Source: Holosporales bacterium (GTDB taxonomy: Bacteria > Pseudomonadota > Alphaproteobacteria > Paracaedibacterales > UBA11393). From it: 6,381 bases of DNA. Position 1 is the stretch's first letter; each line of letters opens with the position of its first letter. The notes beneath the pieces are model-generated. The model did no database searches and was not told where the DNA came from. It saw only the letters and a program-made list of their open reading frames with translations. Of this stretch, positions 1 to 6,381 are shown one piece after another. The stretch is taken from the NCBI GenBank assembly GCA_003542655.1, contig DPKF01000041.1, forward strand, positions 1-6,381, read 5' to 3'. The position numbers and the translations under genes are program-made.

Positions 1-2244
1 TATCTTGCCATTTTATGGACAGCTATTGTTATATTCTTTATCGCCTTTAGCACGCATGCGCTTGTCATAAACAATAAAATTCAAACAGATTTGTTGGCGC
101 TTTTGCCTGCACAAGAAAATTTATTGCTGCAAGAAGCGCAAAATTTTATGGATGATAGTGGGCTTCAAAGTCGTCTGGTCATTTTAGTTGGACATCAAGA
201 TAAAAATAAAGCCAAAGAAGCGTTTTCACGATTAATAAACACATTTTCACAGTTGCCTGTAGTGGTTCATAATGTGCCAGAAACGGCAACCCATTATAGA
301 AAATTTTTTCAAACCTTATATGGTTATAGACACGGATTTTTACATAATGACGATGCTAAAAAAATTGAATCAGACGCATCTTTTTTAACGAATAGAGCTT
401 TATCGTATATTGCCTCTCCCGTGTCTTTTGGAACGCCTAATTTAAGAGAAGATCCCTTTTTTTTGTTTCCATCTTTTGTTCAACATGTAATGCCTACCGC
501 CCCATTTGATCAAGATGCAGAAGGCAATATTACCATTATAAATAACGACACAACTTGGTATTTATTAAATGTTACTTTAAAAGATACTGCTTTTTCATTA
601 ACCACCCAAAAGCAAATCTTAGAAAAATTAGAACCTGACTTTGAATTCTGCACCAAAAATGGTATCACGGTTTTAAAAACGGGAGCCTTATTTTATGCTG
701 CTGCCGGCTTTAAACAAGCCAATACAGAAATGTCTACGCTAGGTGCCATTTCTGCAATTGGTGTTCTTATATTAGTTTTCTTATTTTTTAGATCAGCTCA
801 GCCTATACTCATGGCTATTGCTGTACTGATTTCTGGTATTTCTGTCAGTCTCAGTTTATGCCTTTATCTATTTGGTGCCGTGCATATTGTTGCCCTATTA
901 TTTGGATGCAGCTTAATCGGTGTCACGGTAGATTATGTTGTGCACTATTATAATGCTGCATTAAATTTAGACAAATCATCCGATCGTTTTCAAGTCTTTA
1001 AAACCCTTATGCCCGCTATGTTTTTGGCGTTACTGTCTTCTGTGTTTGGCTATGCAGTACTTGGGATTGTACCCTTTCCGGGTATTCAACAAATGGCAAT
1101 ACTCGCCGCCTTTGGACTGCTCGCAGCATTTATTTCACTCGTTTTATGGGGACCTTATTGTATAAAAATTAAATACAAAAAACATTTTCTCTTTTTTGAA
1201 AAACTATTAATTTTTTTGGTAACCCTATCAGAATATGGCACAAAAAAAACTGTTCAAAGAACATGGACATTTTTATGTGTTTTGTTTTTTTCGATATCAT
1301 GTTTCAATATTTCCTTTAATGATGATGTACGGGCATTTCAATCTTTAAACGTAGCGTTAAAAAACGAAGAAGAGCACATTAAAAAACTGATTCAATTTGA
1401 TCAACCAGAACATTTCATTGTTCTCCACGGCAAAAATATTGATGATCTTTTGGAGCAAGAAGAAGCCTTCTTAAGCAAAAATACACCCTTTATTCAAAAA
1501 GCTCTCAGCCAGTTAATTCCTTCCCAAAAAAGACAAATTACAAACTATAAATTAGTGCAATCATTACATAAAAGCCAACTGCATCATTTAAGTGACTATT
1601 TGGGTATTAATCTAAAATCTGATATCAGTTCAAGTGTTTTTGATCCATATCAATTAAAACAATTAGATGATCTTCCCGATGGTTTTAGGCACCTTATTCG
1701 CCAAGAAAAAGATGGGTCATTTACCAGTAGAGTCCTCTTAAAAAAACAGGCAAATTTGCAAAAAAATGAAAGCACACTATACATTAATCCTATTCAAGAA
1801 TATCAAAATCTTTTTCAAAAATACCGCAGCAGCGCACAATATATGCTGATATTTAGCATCTTCATTATTTCAGTTCTAAGCATTGTATTGCACGGTTTGA
1901 AAGGAAGCTTTCACATTATGCGCCCCATTATGCTATCCCTAATGGGTACCATCGGCATGATTAATTTTTTACATATTCCCTTTACATTATTTCACATCAT
2001 GGGCTCGCTTCTTGTCTTATGCATTGGCATTGACTATGCTTTATTTTTATACTGTCGTCATAATACTGATAAAGAAAATGCATTGCTTTTGGCAAATATT
2101 ATTTGTGCTGCCACCACAATATTATCTTTTGGATTTTTAGCTTTTAGCCAAACAAAAGCCATTCATGATTTTGGTCTTTTTGTTTTGATTGGTATTATTT
2201 TGTGTTTCTTCAATACAACTTTATTTTTAGGAAAAAAAGTATGA
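1..2244 (+). CDS. apeM: MMPL-family (RND-like) exporter of the aryl polyene cluster, 5'-partial
   Basis: The frame is open from base 1 (747 residues visible, then TGA at 2242-2244), so the gene starts left of the window. The first ATG or TTG inside it is not the real start: the residues encoded by bases 1-60 are a hydrophobic helix, followed by a polar stretch ending in a D-L-L-A-L-L-P motif typical of the start of the first periplasmic loop in MMPL exporters. The architecture is the usual duplicated one. There is one helix (about residues 1-20), a long periplasmic loop, and helices 2-6 (about 246-390). A second half follows, with a helix near 425-440, another loop, and a final bundle from about 615 to the end. 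The conserved acidic helix motifs V-D-Y (Asp311, window numbering) and G-I-D-Y (Asp678) sit at equivalent places in the two halves and are expected to carry protons. Full MMPL exporters of this kind are about 770 residues, so only about 10-25 residues are missing. The substrate is inferred from the neighbours to be the polyene lipid; the sequence alone does not show it. Confidence 0.88.
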   Translation, partial: YLAILWTAIVIFFIAFSTHALVINNKIQTDLLALLPAQENLLLQEAQNFMDDSGLQSRLVILVGHQDKNKAKEAFSRLINTFSQLPVVVHNVPETATHYRKFFQTLYGYRHGFLHNDDAKKIESDASFLTNRALSYIASPVSFGTPNLREDPFFLFPSFVQHVMPTAPFDQDAEGNITIINNDTTWYLLNVTLKDTAFSLTTQKQILEKLEPDFEFCTKNGITVLKTGALFYAAAGFKQANTEMSTLGAISAIGVLILVFLFFRSAQPILMAIAVLISGISVSLSLCLYLFGAVHIVALLFGCSLIGVTVDYVVHYYNAALNLDKSSDRFQVFKTLMPAMFLALLSSVFGYAVLGIVPFPGIQQMAILAAFGLLAAFISLVLWGPYCIKIKYKKHFLFFEKLLIFLVTLSEYGTKKTVQRTWTFLCVLFFSISCFNISFNDDVRAFQSLNVALKNEEEHIKKLIQFDQPEHFIVLHGKNIDDLLEQEEAFLSKNTPFIQKALSQLIPSQKRQITNYKLVQSLHKSQLHHLSDYLGINLKSDISSSVFDPYQLKQLDDLPDGFRHLIRQEKDGSFTSRVLLKKQANLQKNESTLYINPIQEYQNLFQKYRSSAQYMLIFSIFIISVLSIVLHGLKGSFHIMRPIMLSLMGTIGMINFLHIPFTLFHIMGSLLVLCIGIDYALFLYCRHNTDKENALLLANIICAATTILSFGFLAFSQTKAIHDFGLFVLIGIILCFFNTTLFLGKKV
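2229..2232 (+). promoter_or_regulatory. Shine-Dalgarno site for the lipoprotein gene
   Basis: AGGA lies 8 nt before the ATG at 2241, inside the last codons of the exporter gene. It supports the start at 2241 over the upstream in-frame ATG at 2202, which would place a polar 13-residue extension before the signal peptide. Confidence 0.6.
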
Positions 2245-2810
2245 GAAAAATAGGTGTTTGTTTATTAGGTCTGTTACTAGCATCTTGTTCAATAGCTGAA
2301 CATAACCAAGAAAATATTACAAAATTGACCATAACAAAAAACTGTGACCTGCTGCTTGAAACAATCTGGCCCCTTCAAGGAACAGGTAATTACTTGCAAA
2401 AAATTCATGTCAAAACAAAAAATCACGCGCATACCTTTCTTTTGAACCTAGAGATTGAAAATTATTCCCTAAAAGCGATTGCAATTCATGATATTCAAGG
2501 GCGTATTTATGATATACATTTAACGCCTGATGATCTAAAATGGTCGGCGATTCCCGAAATAAAAGACACCTTAAAACCTGAATATATTTTGATCGACTTT
2601 TTGCTAACACATTTATCATTAGCTGTTTTATCAAAAGTATCCCCCACCCTCCATATTACAGAGAAAAAAAATGTACGTATTATTAAAAAAAATGGCGAGA
2701 TTTTAAGAACAATAAAAATGTCAAATAAACAAAACAACATGTGGCAAACCGTTAAAATTCATAACCCTAAGCAGGACTACACGTTAGATATTGAAACGGT
2801 CACAGAGTAA
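2241..2810 (+). CDS. apeN: DUF3261-type outer-membrane lipoprotein of the aryl polyene cluster
   Basis: This encodes a 189-residue small lipoprotein. The chosen start is ATG 2241, which overlaps the exporter stop as ATGA. From there the protein begins M-R-K, then a hydrophobic core (residues 4-13), then the lipobox L-A-S-C with the lipidated Cys at residue 16. The residue after Cys is Ser, not Asp, so Lol-dependent sorting to the outer membrane is expected. The mature part is mostly beta-strand-like, with a W-S motif around residue 105 and a P-E-Y-I-L-I-D segment near 123-129. That pattern, together with size and position, fits the DUF3261 lipoproteins found between the MMPL exporter and the ketosynthase in APE clusters. 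The molecular role of that family is not established. An outer-membrane acceptor or chaperone for the exported polyene lipid is a reasonable inference. The assignment rests on context and a loose motif match, not on a profile hit. Confidence 0.75.
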   Translation: MRKIGVCLLGLLLASCSIAEHNQENITKLTITKNCDLLLETIWPLQGTGNYLQKIHVKTKNHAHTFLLNLEIENYSLKAIAIHDIQGRIYDIHLTPDDLKWSAIPEIKDTLKPEYILIDFLLTHLSLAVLSKVSPTLHITEKKNVRIIKKNGEILRTIKMSNKQNNMWQTVKIHNPKQDYTLDIETVTE

Positions 2811-4012
2811 TGAAAAAATATTATTTAAATGATATGGAAATTGCTTGCTCCTTAGGCGCCAATAAAGAAATTGTGTTTCAAAATTTAATGCACGCCGATG
2901 TTCGTTCATCTGAAAAAGAAATCAATTTAATTTCCGGCAGATCATGCATAGAAATGACTTTACCCTTTGATTTGCCGTCTGTTCCTGACAGTTTTCAAAA
3001 ATATCAATCTAAAAATAATCAACTTTTATACCATTTGTTTCAAGGTGTTCAACACGCTGTTTCTCTTGCTGTACAAAAATATAGCAAACAACGCATTGGC
3101 ATTGTGATGGGCACAAGCTCATCCGGCATGAAGGAGGGTGAAGACGCTTATGCATATTATGCAAAAAATAAAATATGGCCAAATACATACACCTATCAAC
3201 AACAAGAGGTTAGTAGTTTAAGTGATTTTGCCGCTGCTTTTTTTCAGGTGACGGGGCCAAGCTACACAATTTCAACAGCCTGTTCATCTGCAACAAAAGC
3301 ATTAGCATCGGCTAGACGATTACTAGAGGCTAACATTTGTGATGCAGTGATCGTGGGCGGTGCCGATACAATCTGTGACATTATACGCAATGGTTTTGAT
3401 AGCCTAGACTTAATTTCACAAAATAGAGCTATCCCCTTTAGTAAAAATAGAAAAGGAATAACCTTAGGAACTGGTGGTGCCGTTTTTTTAATGTCAAAAG
3501 AAGATCTGCTTGATAACAATCCCCCATTTTTAAGTGGGTACGGAGAAACATCTGATGCTTCACATATTAGTGCGCCCGATCCCAGTGGAAAAATGCCAGA
3601 ACAAGCTATCCATGACGCTTTAAACATGGCAAAAATTCAACCGAACAATATTGATTACATTAATCTTCATGGTACTGGAAGCCAACTGAATGATACGATG
3701 GAAGGTGCGTGCATTGACCGTATATTTAAAGAAACGCCTATTAGTTCTACAAAAGCATTAACGGGTCATACGCTTGGTGCTTGTGGTGCCGTTGAGGCTG
3801 CAATATTATGGATGAGTTTAATGAATCACCAAAATGAAGCACTATTTCTGCCACCGCACTTTTATGATAATCAACCTGAAAATACAGCATTATCATTTGC
3901 CAAAACAAAACAAACAATCCCCTTAAAACAAGAAATCAATATGCTAAGCAACACCTTTGCCTTTGGCGGAAACAATGCCAGTGTTATCATCAGTAAATGC
4001 TACCAAATATAA
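2810..4012 (+). CDS. apeO: Beta-ketoacyl-ACP synthase, chain-elongating ketosynthase (ApeO-like)
   Basis: This encodes a 400-residue thiolase-fold ketosynthase that condenses an ACP-bound acyl chain with malonyl-ACP. The full active site is visible: Cys158 in T-A-C-S-S, His287 in H-G-T-G-S and His320 in T-G-H-T-L-G-A, with the conserved Lys315 just before it. The C-terminal glycine-rich motif F-G-G-N-N-A is at about 385-390. An intact triad means it is a true condensing enzyme and not a chain-length factor, which lacks the Cys. Its short, unusual N-terminus and its place right after the DUF3261 lipoprotein match ApeO. In studied APE systems ApeO works as a heterodimer with the chain-length-factor-like ApeC, which is not in this window. 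The start codon overlaps the upstream stop as TAATG. No convincing Shine-Dalgarno site lies at a proper distance, so translation by reinitiation is likely. The generic alternative is a FabB/FabF-like fatty acid synthase enzyme; gene order argues against it. Confidence 0.88.
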   Translation: MKKYYLNDMEIACSLGANKEIVFQNLMHADVRSSEKEINLISGRSCIEMTLPFDLPSVPDSFQKYQSKNNQLLYHLFQGVQHAVSLAVQKYSKQRIGIVMGTSSSGMKEGEDAYAYYAKNKIWPNTYTYQQQEVSSLSDFAAAFFQVTGPSYTISTACSSATKALASARRLLEANICDAVIVGGADTICDIIRNGFDSLDLISQNRAIPFSKNRKGITLGTGGAVFLMSKEDLLDNNPPFLSGYGETSDASHISAPDPSGKMPEQAIHDALNMAKIQPNNIDYINLHGTGSQLNDTMEGACIDRIFKETPISSTKALTGHTLGACGAVEAAILWMSLMNHQNEALFLPPHFYDNQPENTALSFAKTKQTIPLKQEINMLSNTFAFGGNNASVIISKCYQI

Positions 4013-4017
4013 AGACA

Positions 4018-4437
4018 ATGAAAAAATATAAACCTTTTGAAATATTACCCCACAAAAGCCCTATGATTTTAGTGGATGATTATCAATATGCTGACGCTAC
4101 ATCTATTGAAGCCAGTCTTTTAATTCAAAAAGACGCACCATTTTGTGTTGATGGTAAAATTCCGTCCTATATTTGCCTAGAGTATATGGCACAAACAATC
4201 GCTATGTGGCGTGGCATTCTTGGTAAAAAAAATGACGAGCAACCAAAAATAGGCTATTTAGTAAGCTGCCGAAAATTTGAGTTATTTCAAGACTATTTTT
4301 CAGTAGGAGAACAGTTGAAAATTTTTGGTAGTCTTAAATGTATGATTGATCAGATGGCATCTTTTGATTGCAAAATAGAAATTAATAACCATATTGTAGC
4401 AACAAGCGCTATCAATGTTTATCAGCCCGAGGTGTAA
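4018..4437 (+). CDS. apeP: 3-hydroxyacyl-ACP dehydratase, hot-dog fold (ApeP-like)
   Basis: This encodes a 139-residue FabA/FabZ-like dehydratase that would remove water from the 3-hydroxyacyl-ACP formed by the ketoreductase, making each trans double bond of the polyene. The catalytic pair is recognisable: His12 in L-P-H-K-S-P-M (the FabZ P-H-R-x-P motif) and Glu55 in L-E-Y-M-A-Q (equivalent to the E-A-x-A-Q motif on the central helix). The start at ATG 4018 was chosen because it leaves 11 residues before the His, as is usual for this family, and a 5-nt gap from the ketosynthase stop. An in-frame ATG at 3997 would add seven residues and overlap the upstream gene by 16 nt; neither start has a strong Shine-Dalgarno site. 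APE clusters carry two dehydratases, ApeI and ApeP. Position after the ketosynthase identifies this one as ApeP-like, and its ApeI partner should lie upstream. Confidence 0.87.
   Translation: MKKYKPFEILPHKSPMILVDDYQYADATSIEASLLIQKDAPFCVDGKIPSYICLEYMAQTIAMWRGILGKKNDEQPKIGYLVSCRKFELFQDYFSVGEQLKIFGSLKCMIDQMASFDCKIEINNHIVATSAINVYQPEV
4429..4433 (+). promoter_or_regulatory. Shine-Dalgarno site for the ketoreductase gene
   Basis: GAGGT ends 5 nt before ATG 4439 and lies within the last codons of the dehydratase gene. It is the clearest ribosome binding site in the window. It fixes the ketoreductase start at 4439 over the in-frame ATG at 4415, which lies upstream of the site. Confidence 0.7.
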
Positions 4438-4438
4438 T

Positions 4439-5164
4439 ATGTCAAAAACAGTTTTAGTAACAGGTGCAAGCAAAGGTATTGGCAAAGCCATTGCCTTAGA
4501 TGCTGCAAAAGCAGGATACACAGTTGTTGTACATTATGGACAAGACGCGCTTGGCGCTAGCGACACCCTAAAAACAATTGAAAAAGAAGGTGGTTCAGGG
4601 CGTTTAATAACCTTTGATATTTCTGACCGCGCAGCATGCCTTAAAAAAATCACCGCTGACATTGAAAACTTTGGTGCTTATTATGGCGTTATTTTAAATG
4701 CCGGCATTACACGTGATAATGCATTCCCTGCCCTTTTAGATGATGATTGGGATCAAGTTTTACGAACAAATTTAGATGGTTTCTATAATGTTTTAAAACC
4801 AGTTGTCATGCCTATGGTTAGGGCCAAAAAACCGGGACGGATTATTACAATTTCATCCCTATCAGGCGTTGCTGGGAATCGCGGTCAAGTTAATTATAGT
4901 GCGTCAAAAGGCGGGTTAATTAGCGCCACTAAATCCTTAGCAATTGAACTTGGCAAACGTCAAATCACCGTTAATTCGGTTGCCCCAGGTTTGATTGATA
5001 CGCAAATGATAGAAAAGCTTCCTATTGAAGACATTAAAAAAATTATCCCCCTCAATAGAATTGGCACAGTTAACGAAGTCGCCGCTACGGTCACATTTTT
5101 ATTATCTGAAGGTGCAGCCTATATTACACGGCAAGTGATCAATGTAAATGGGGGTATCGCCTAA
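4439..5164 (+). CDS. apeQ: FabG-like 3-oxoacyl-ACP reductase, SDR family (ApeQ-like)
   Basis: This encodes a 241-residue classical short-chain dehydrogenase that reduces the beta-keto group of the growing ACP-bound chain with NADPH. From the start at 4439 the nucleotide-binding motif T-G-A-S-K-G-I-G is at residues 8-15 and N-A-G at 87-89. The catalytic tetrad is Asn111, Ser140, Tyr153 and Lys157, in the usual Y-x-x-x-K spacing. The C-terminus ends with the V-N-G-G pattern typical of FabG, and the length matches E. coli FabG (244 residues). The extra eight residues encoded from the upstream ATG at 4415 would displace the Rossmann fold from the N-terminus and are unlikely to be translated. The gene follows the dehydratase after one base and overlaps the next ketosynthase by one base. 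The family is certain. Assignment to the polyene pathway and not to fatty acid synthesis rests on the neighbourhood. Confidence 0.9.
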   Translation: MSKTVLVTGASKGIGKAIALDAAKAGYTVVVHYGQDALGASDTLKTIEKEGGSGRLITFDISDRAACLKKITADIENFGAYYGVILNAGITRDNAFPALLDDDWDQVLRTNLDGFYNVLKPVVMPMVRAKKPGRIITISSLSGVAGNRGQVNYSASKGGLISATKSLAIELGKRQITVNSVAPGLIDTQMIEKLPIEDIKKIIPLNRIGTVNEVAATVTFLLSEGAAYITRQVINVNGGIA

Positions 5165-6381
5165 TGAGACGCGTTGTGATATCAGGCATGAGCGGCGTTA
5201 GTGCCCTTGGCCATAACTGGACAGATATTAAAAAAAACTTAGCCCAAAATAATACCGGTATTGTTCATATGCCTGAGTGGGAAAAAATTGAGGGCATGAA
5301 AACGTCGCTTGCAGCACCTCTTGCGCCCCTAGAATTAATAGGGCGCTGGACACGCAAACAAATAAGAAGCATGGGCACCGTTTCCCTGTATGCACTTTAT
5401 GCAACAGAGCAAGCCCTAATTGATGCAAAGTTAATAGACAATCATGAAATGTTATCATCTGGTAAAATGGGTATCGCTTATGGATCAAGTTTTGGTAGCA
5501 CAGCACCCTTAGGCGATTTTTGCAATCTTCTATTTGAAAATAAATTAAAAAATATTACAGCAACCAGCTATATAAAATTAATGAGTCATACGACAGCTGT
5601 CAATGTATCTTTATTTTTTGGCTTACAGGGTCGCATTATTCCAACATCTGTTGCTTGTGCATCAGGCAGTTTAGCCATTGGTTACGCATATGAAAACATA
5701 AAATCAGGGGCACAAGATATTATGATAGCAGGCGGCGCAGAAGAATTATGTCCCTCTATGGCAGCCGTTTTTGACACACTATATGCAACGAGTACAAAAA
5801 ATAAAACACCCGAATTAACGCCACGTCCCTTTGATAAAGATCGAGATGGTCTTGTTATCGGTGAGGGTGCTGCGACGCTTATATTAGAAGAATACGAGCA
5901 TGCCATCAAAAGAGGTGCGCCTATTTACGCTGAAATCGTTGGTTTTGGAACAAACACAGACGGTAAACATATAACTCAACCAACAGCCGAAACCATTAAA
6001 AAAGCCCTTAATTTGGCTTTGACAAGTGCAGACTTAAAAGCATCAGATATTGCTGTCATTAACGGGCACGGAACATCAACAGAATTTGGCGACATTGTAG
6101 AATCCCAAGCAACACACGCTATCTTTGGTAATGAAACGCCCTATCATACATTAAAGGGACATTTTGCACATACACTTGGTGCATGCGGATCCCTTGAAGC
6201 ATGGCTAGGTATAGAAATGATGCGTGAAGGTTGGCTATGCCCCATTGCGAATTTAGCGGAAGTTGACGAACGATGCGCCCCCTTAAACTATATAAAAAAC
6301 ACGCCAATAACAAAAAATATCCCCTATTTCATGAGTAATAACTTTGCCTTCGGCGGGATAAACACAAGCTTGATTTTTAAA
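5164..6381 (+). CDS. apeR: Second beta-ketoacyl-ACP synthase, FabB/FabF-type (ApeR-like), 3'-partial
   Basis: Translation from ATG 5164 (TAATG overlap with the ketoreductase stop) stays open for 406 codons to the last base, so the stop codon lies outside the window. The start M-R-R-V-V-I-S-G-M is the typical first strand of FabF-type enzymes. The active site is complete: Cys165 in V-A-C-A-S-G, His302 in G-H-G-T-S-T and His336 in A-H-T-L-G-A-C-G, with conserved Lys331. R-P-F-D-x-D-R-D-G is at 221-229 and F-G-G-I-N-T-S at 396-402. The last visible residues are L-I-F-K, where this family normally ends, so only a few residues can be missing. A run of G at 5150-5154, 9 nt before the ATG, may serve as a weak ribosome site. 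In characterised APE clusters the distal ketosynthase ApeR acts as a homodimer alongside the ApeO-ApeC pair. It differs clearly from the upstream ketosynthase and is not a recent tandem copy. Confidence 0.9.
   Translation, partial: MRRVVISGMSGVSALGHNWTDIKKNLAQNNTGIVHMPEWEKIEGMKTSLAAPLAPLELIGRWTRKQIRSMGTVSLYALYATEQALIDAKLIDNHEMLSSGKMGIAYGSSFGSTAPLGDFCNLLFENKLKNITATSYIKLMSHTTAVNVSLFFGLQGRIIPTSVACASGSLAIGYAYENIKSGAQDIMIAGGAEELCPSMAAVFDTLYATSTKNKTPELTPRPFDKDRDGLVIGEGAATLILEEYEHAIKRGAPIYAEIVGFGTNTDGKHITQPTAETIKKALNLALTSADLKASDIAVINGHGTSTEFGDIVESQATHAIFGNETPYHTLKGHFAHTLGACGSLEAWLGIEMMREGWLCPIANLAEVDERCAPLNYIKNTPITKNIPYFMSNNFAFGGINTSLIFK

Noticed and set aside
91..2244. TTG at 91 as the start of the exporter
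   Set aside because: The frame is open to base 1, and the 30 upstream codons encode the conserved first membrane helix and the start of the periplasmic loop, so the gene is cut by the window edge.
2410..2740. Two minus-strand open frames of 74 and 77 residues opposite the lipoprotein gene
   Set aside because: They overlap each other and a clear lipoprotein gene, show no recognisable domain, and have no ribosome site that I could see.
3262..3627. Minus-strand open frame of 121 residues opposite the first ketosynthase
   Set aside because: It lies fully within the catalytic core of a well-supported gene and has no recognisable motif.
4300..4521. Minus-strand open frame across the dehydratase-ketoreductase junction
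   Set aside because: It is opposite two well-supported genes including the Rossmann glycine motif; no domain is visible.
2810..5164. Housekeeping fatty acid synthesis (fab) operon
   Set aside because: fab operons usually include acpP, fabD, fabH or plsX next to fabG and fabF. Here the neighbours are an MMPL exporter, a small lipoprotein and two ketosynthases, which fits an aryl polyene cluster better.
5228..6313. Three minus-strand open frames of 92, 75 and 64 residues in the last kilobase
   Set aside because: They are antisense to the second ketosynthase, whose plus-strand frame carries all family motifs over the same bases.
2810..6381. Tandem duplication of the ketosynthase gene
   Set aside because: The two proteins share the fold and active-site motifs but differ in the N-terminus, motif context and most residues, which fits two ancient subfamilies and not a local duplication.

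Overview
The window is one continuous, tightly packed block of six plus-strand genes. It reads as the distal half of an aryl polyene (APE) type II polyketide cluster from a Gram-negative, AT-rich bacterium. By eye the GC content is roughly 35-40%. The outer-membrane-type lipoprotein and the MMPL/RND-like exporter indicate a diderm, most likely a proteobacterium. Nothing in the sequence fixes the genus.

Layout from left to right: (1) the 3' portion of an MMPL-family exporter (apeM-like), missing only its first residues at the left edge; (2) a small DUF3261-type lipoprotein (apeN-like); (3) a beta-ketoacyl synthase with a complete Cys-His-His triad (apeO-like); (4) a hot-dog-fold 3-hydroxyacyl-ACP dehydratase (apeP-like); (5) a FabG-type short-chain dehydrogenase, i.e. 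ketoreductase (apeQ-like); (6) a second, FabB/FabF-type ketosynthase (apeR-like), which runs off the right edge within a few residues of its expected C-terminus. This order matches the apeM-N-O-P-Q-R arm of known APE clusters. The junctions are 4-nt or 1-nt overlaps or gaps of at most 5 nt, so the genes form one transcript with probable translational coupling.

How they would work together: in APE pathways an aryl starter is loaded on an acyl carrier protein. It is then extended by malonyl units through repeated condensation (ketosynthases), ketoreduction (ApeQ-like) and dehydration (ApeP-like) without enoyl reduction, giving a conjugated polyene. The polyene is passed to a lipid-like carrier and placed in the outer membrane, where it protects against oxidative stress. 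The MMPL exporter and the lipoprotein are candidates for the export step. The carrier proteins, starter-forming enzymes, chain-length-factor partner (ApeC-type), second dehydratase (ApeI-type) and acyl/glycosyltransferases are not in this window and would be expected upstream of the left edge.

There is no non-coding stretch longer than a few bases. No promoter, terminator, RNA gene, insertion sequence or CRISPR array was found. All minus-strand open frames are shadows of these six genes.
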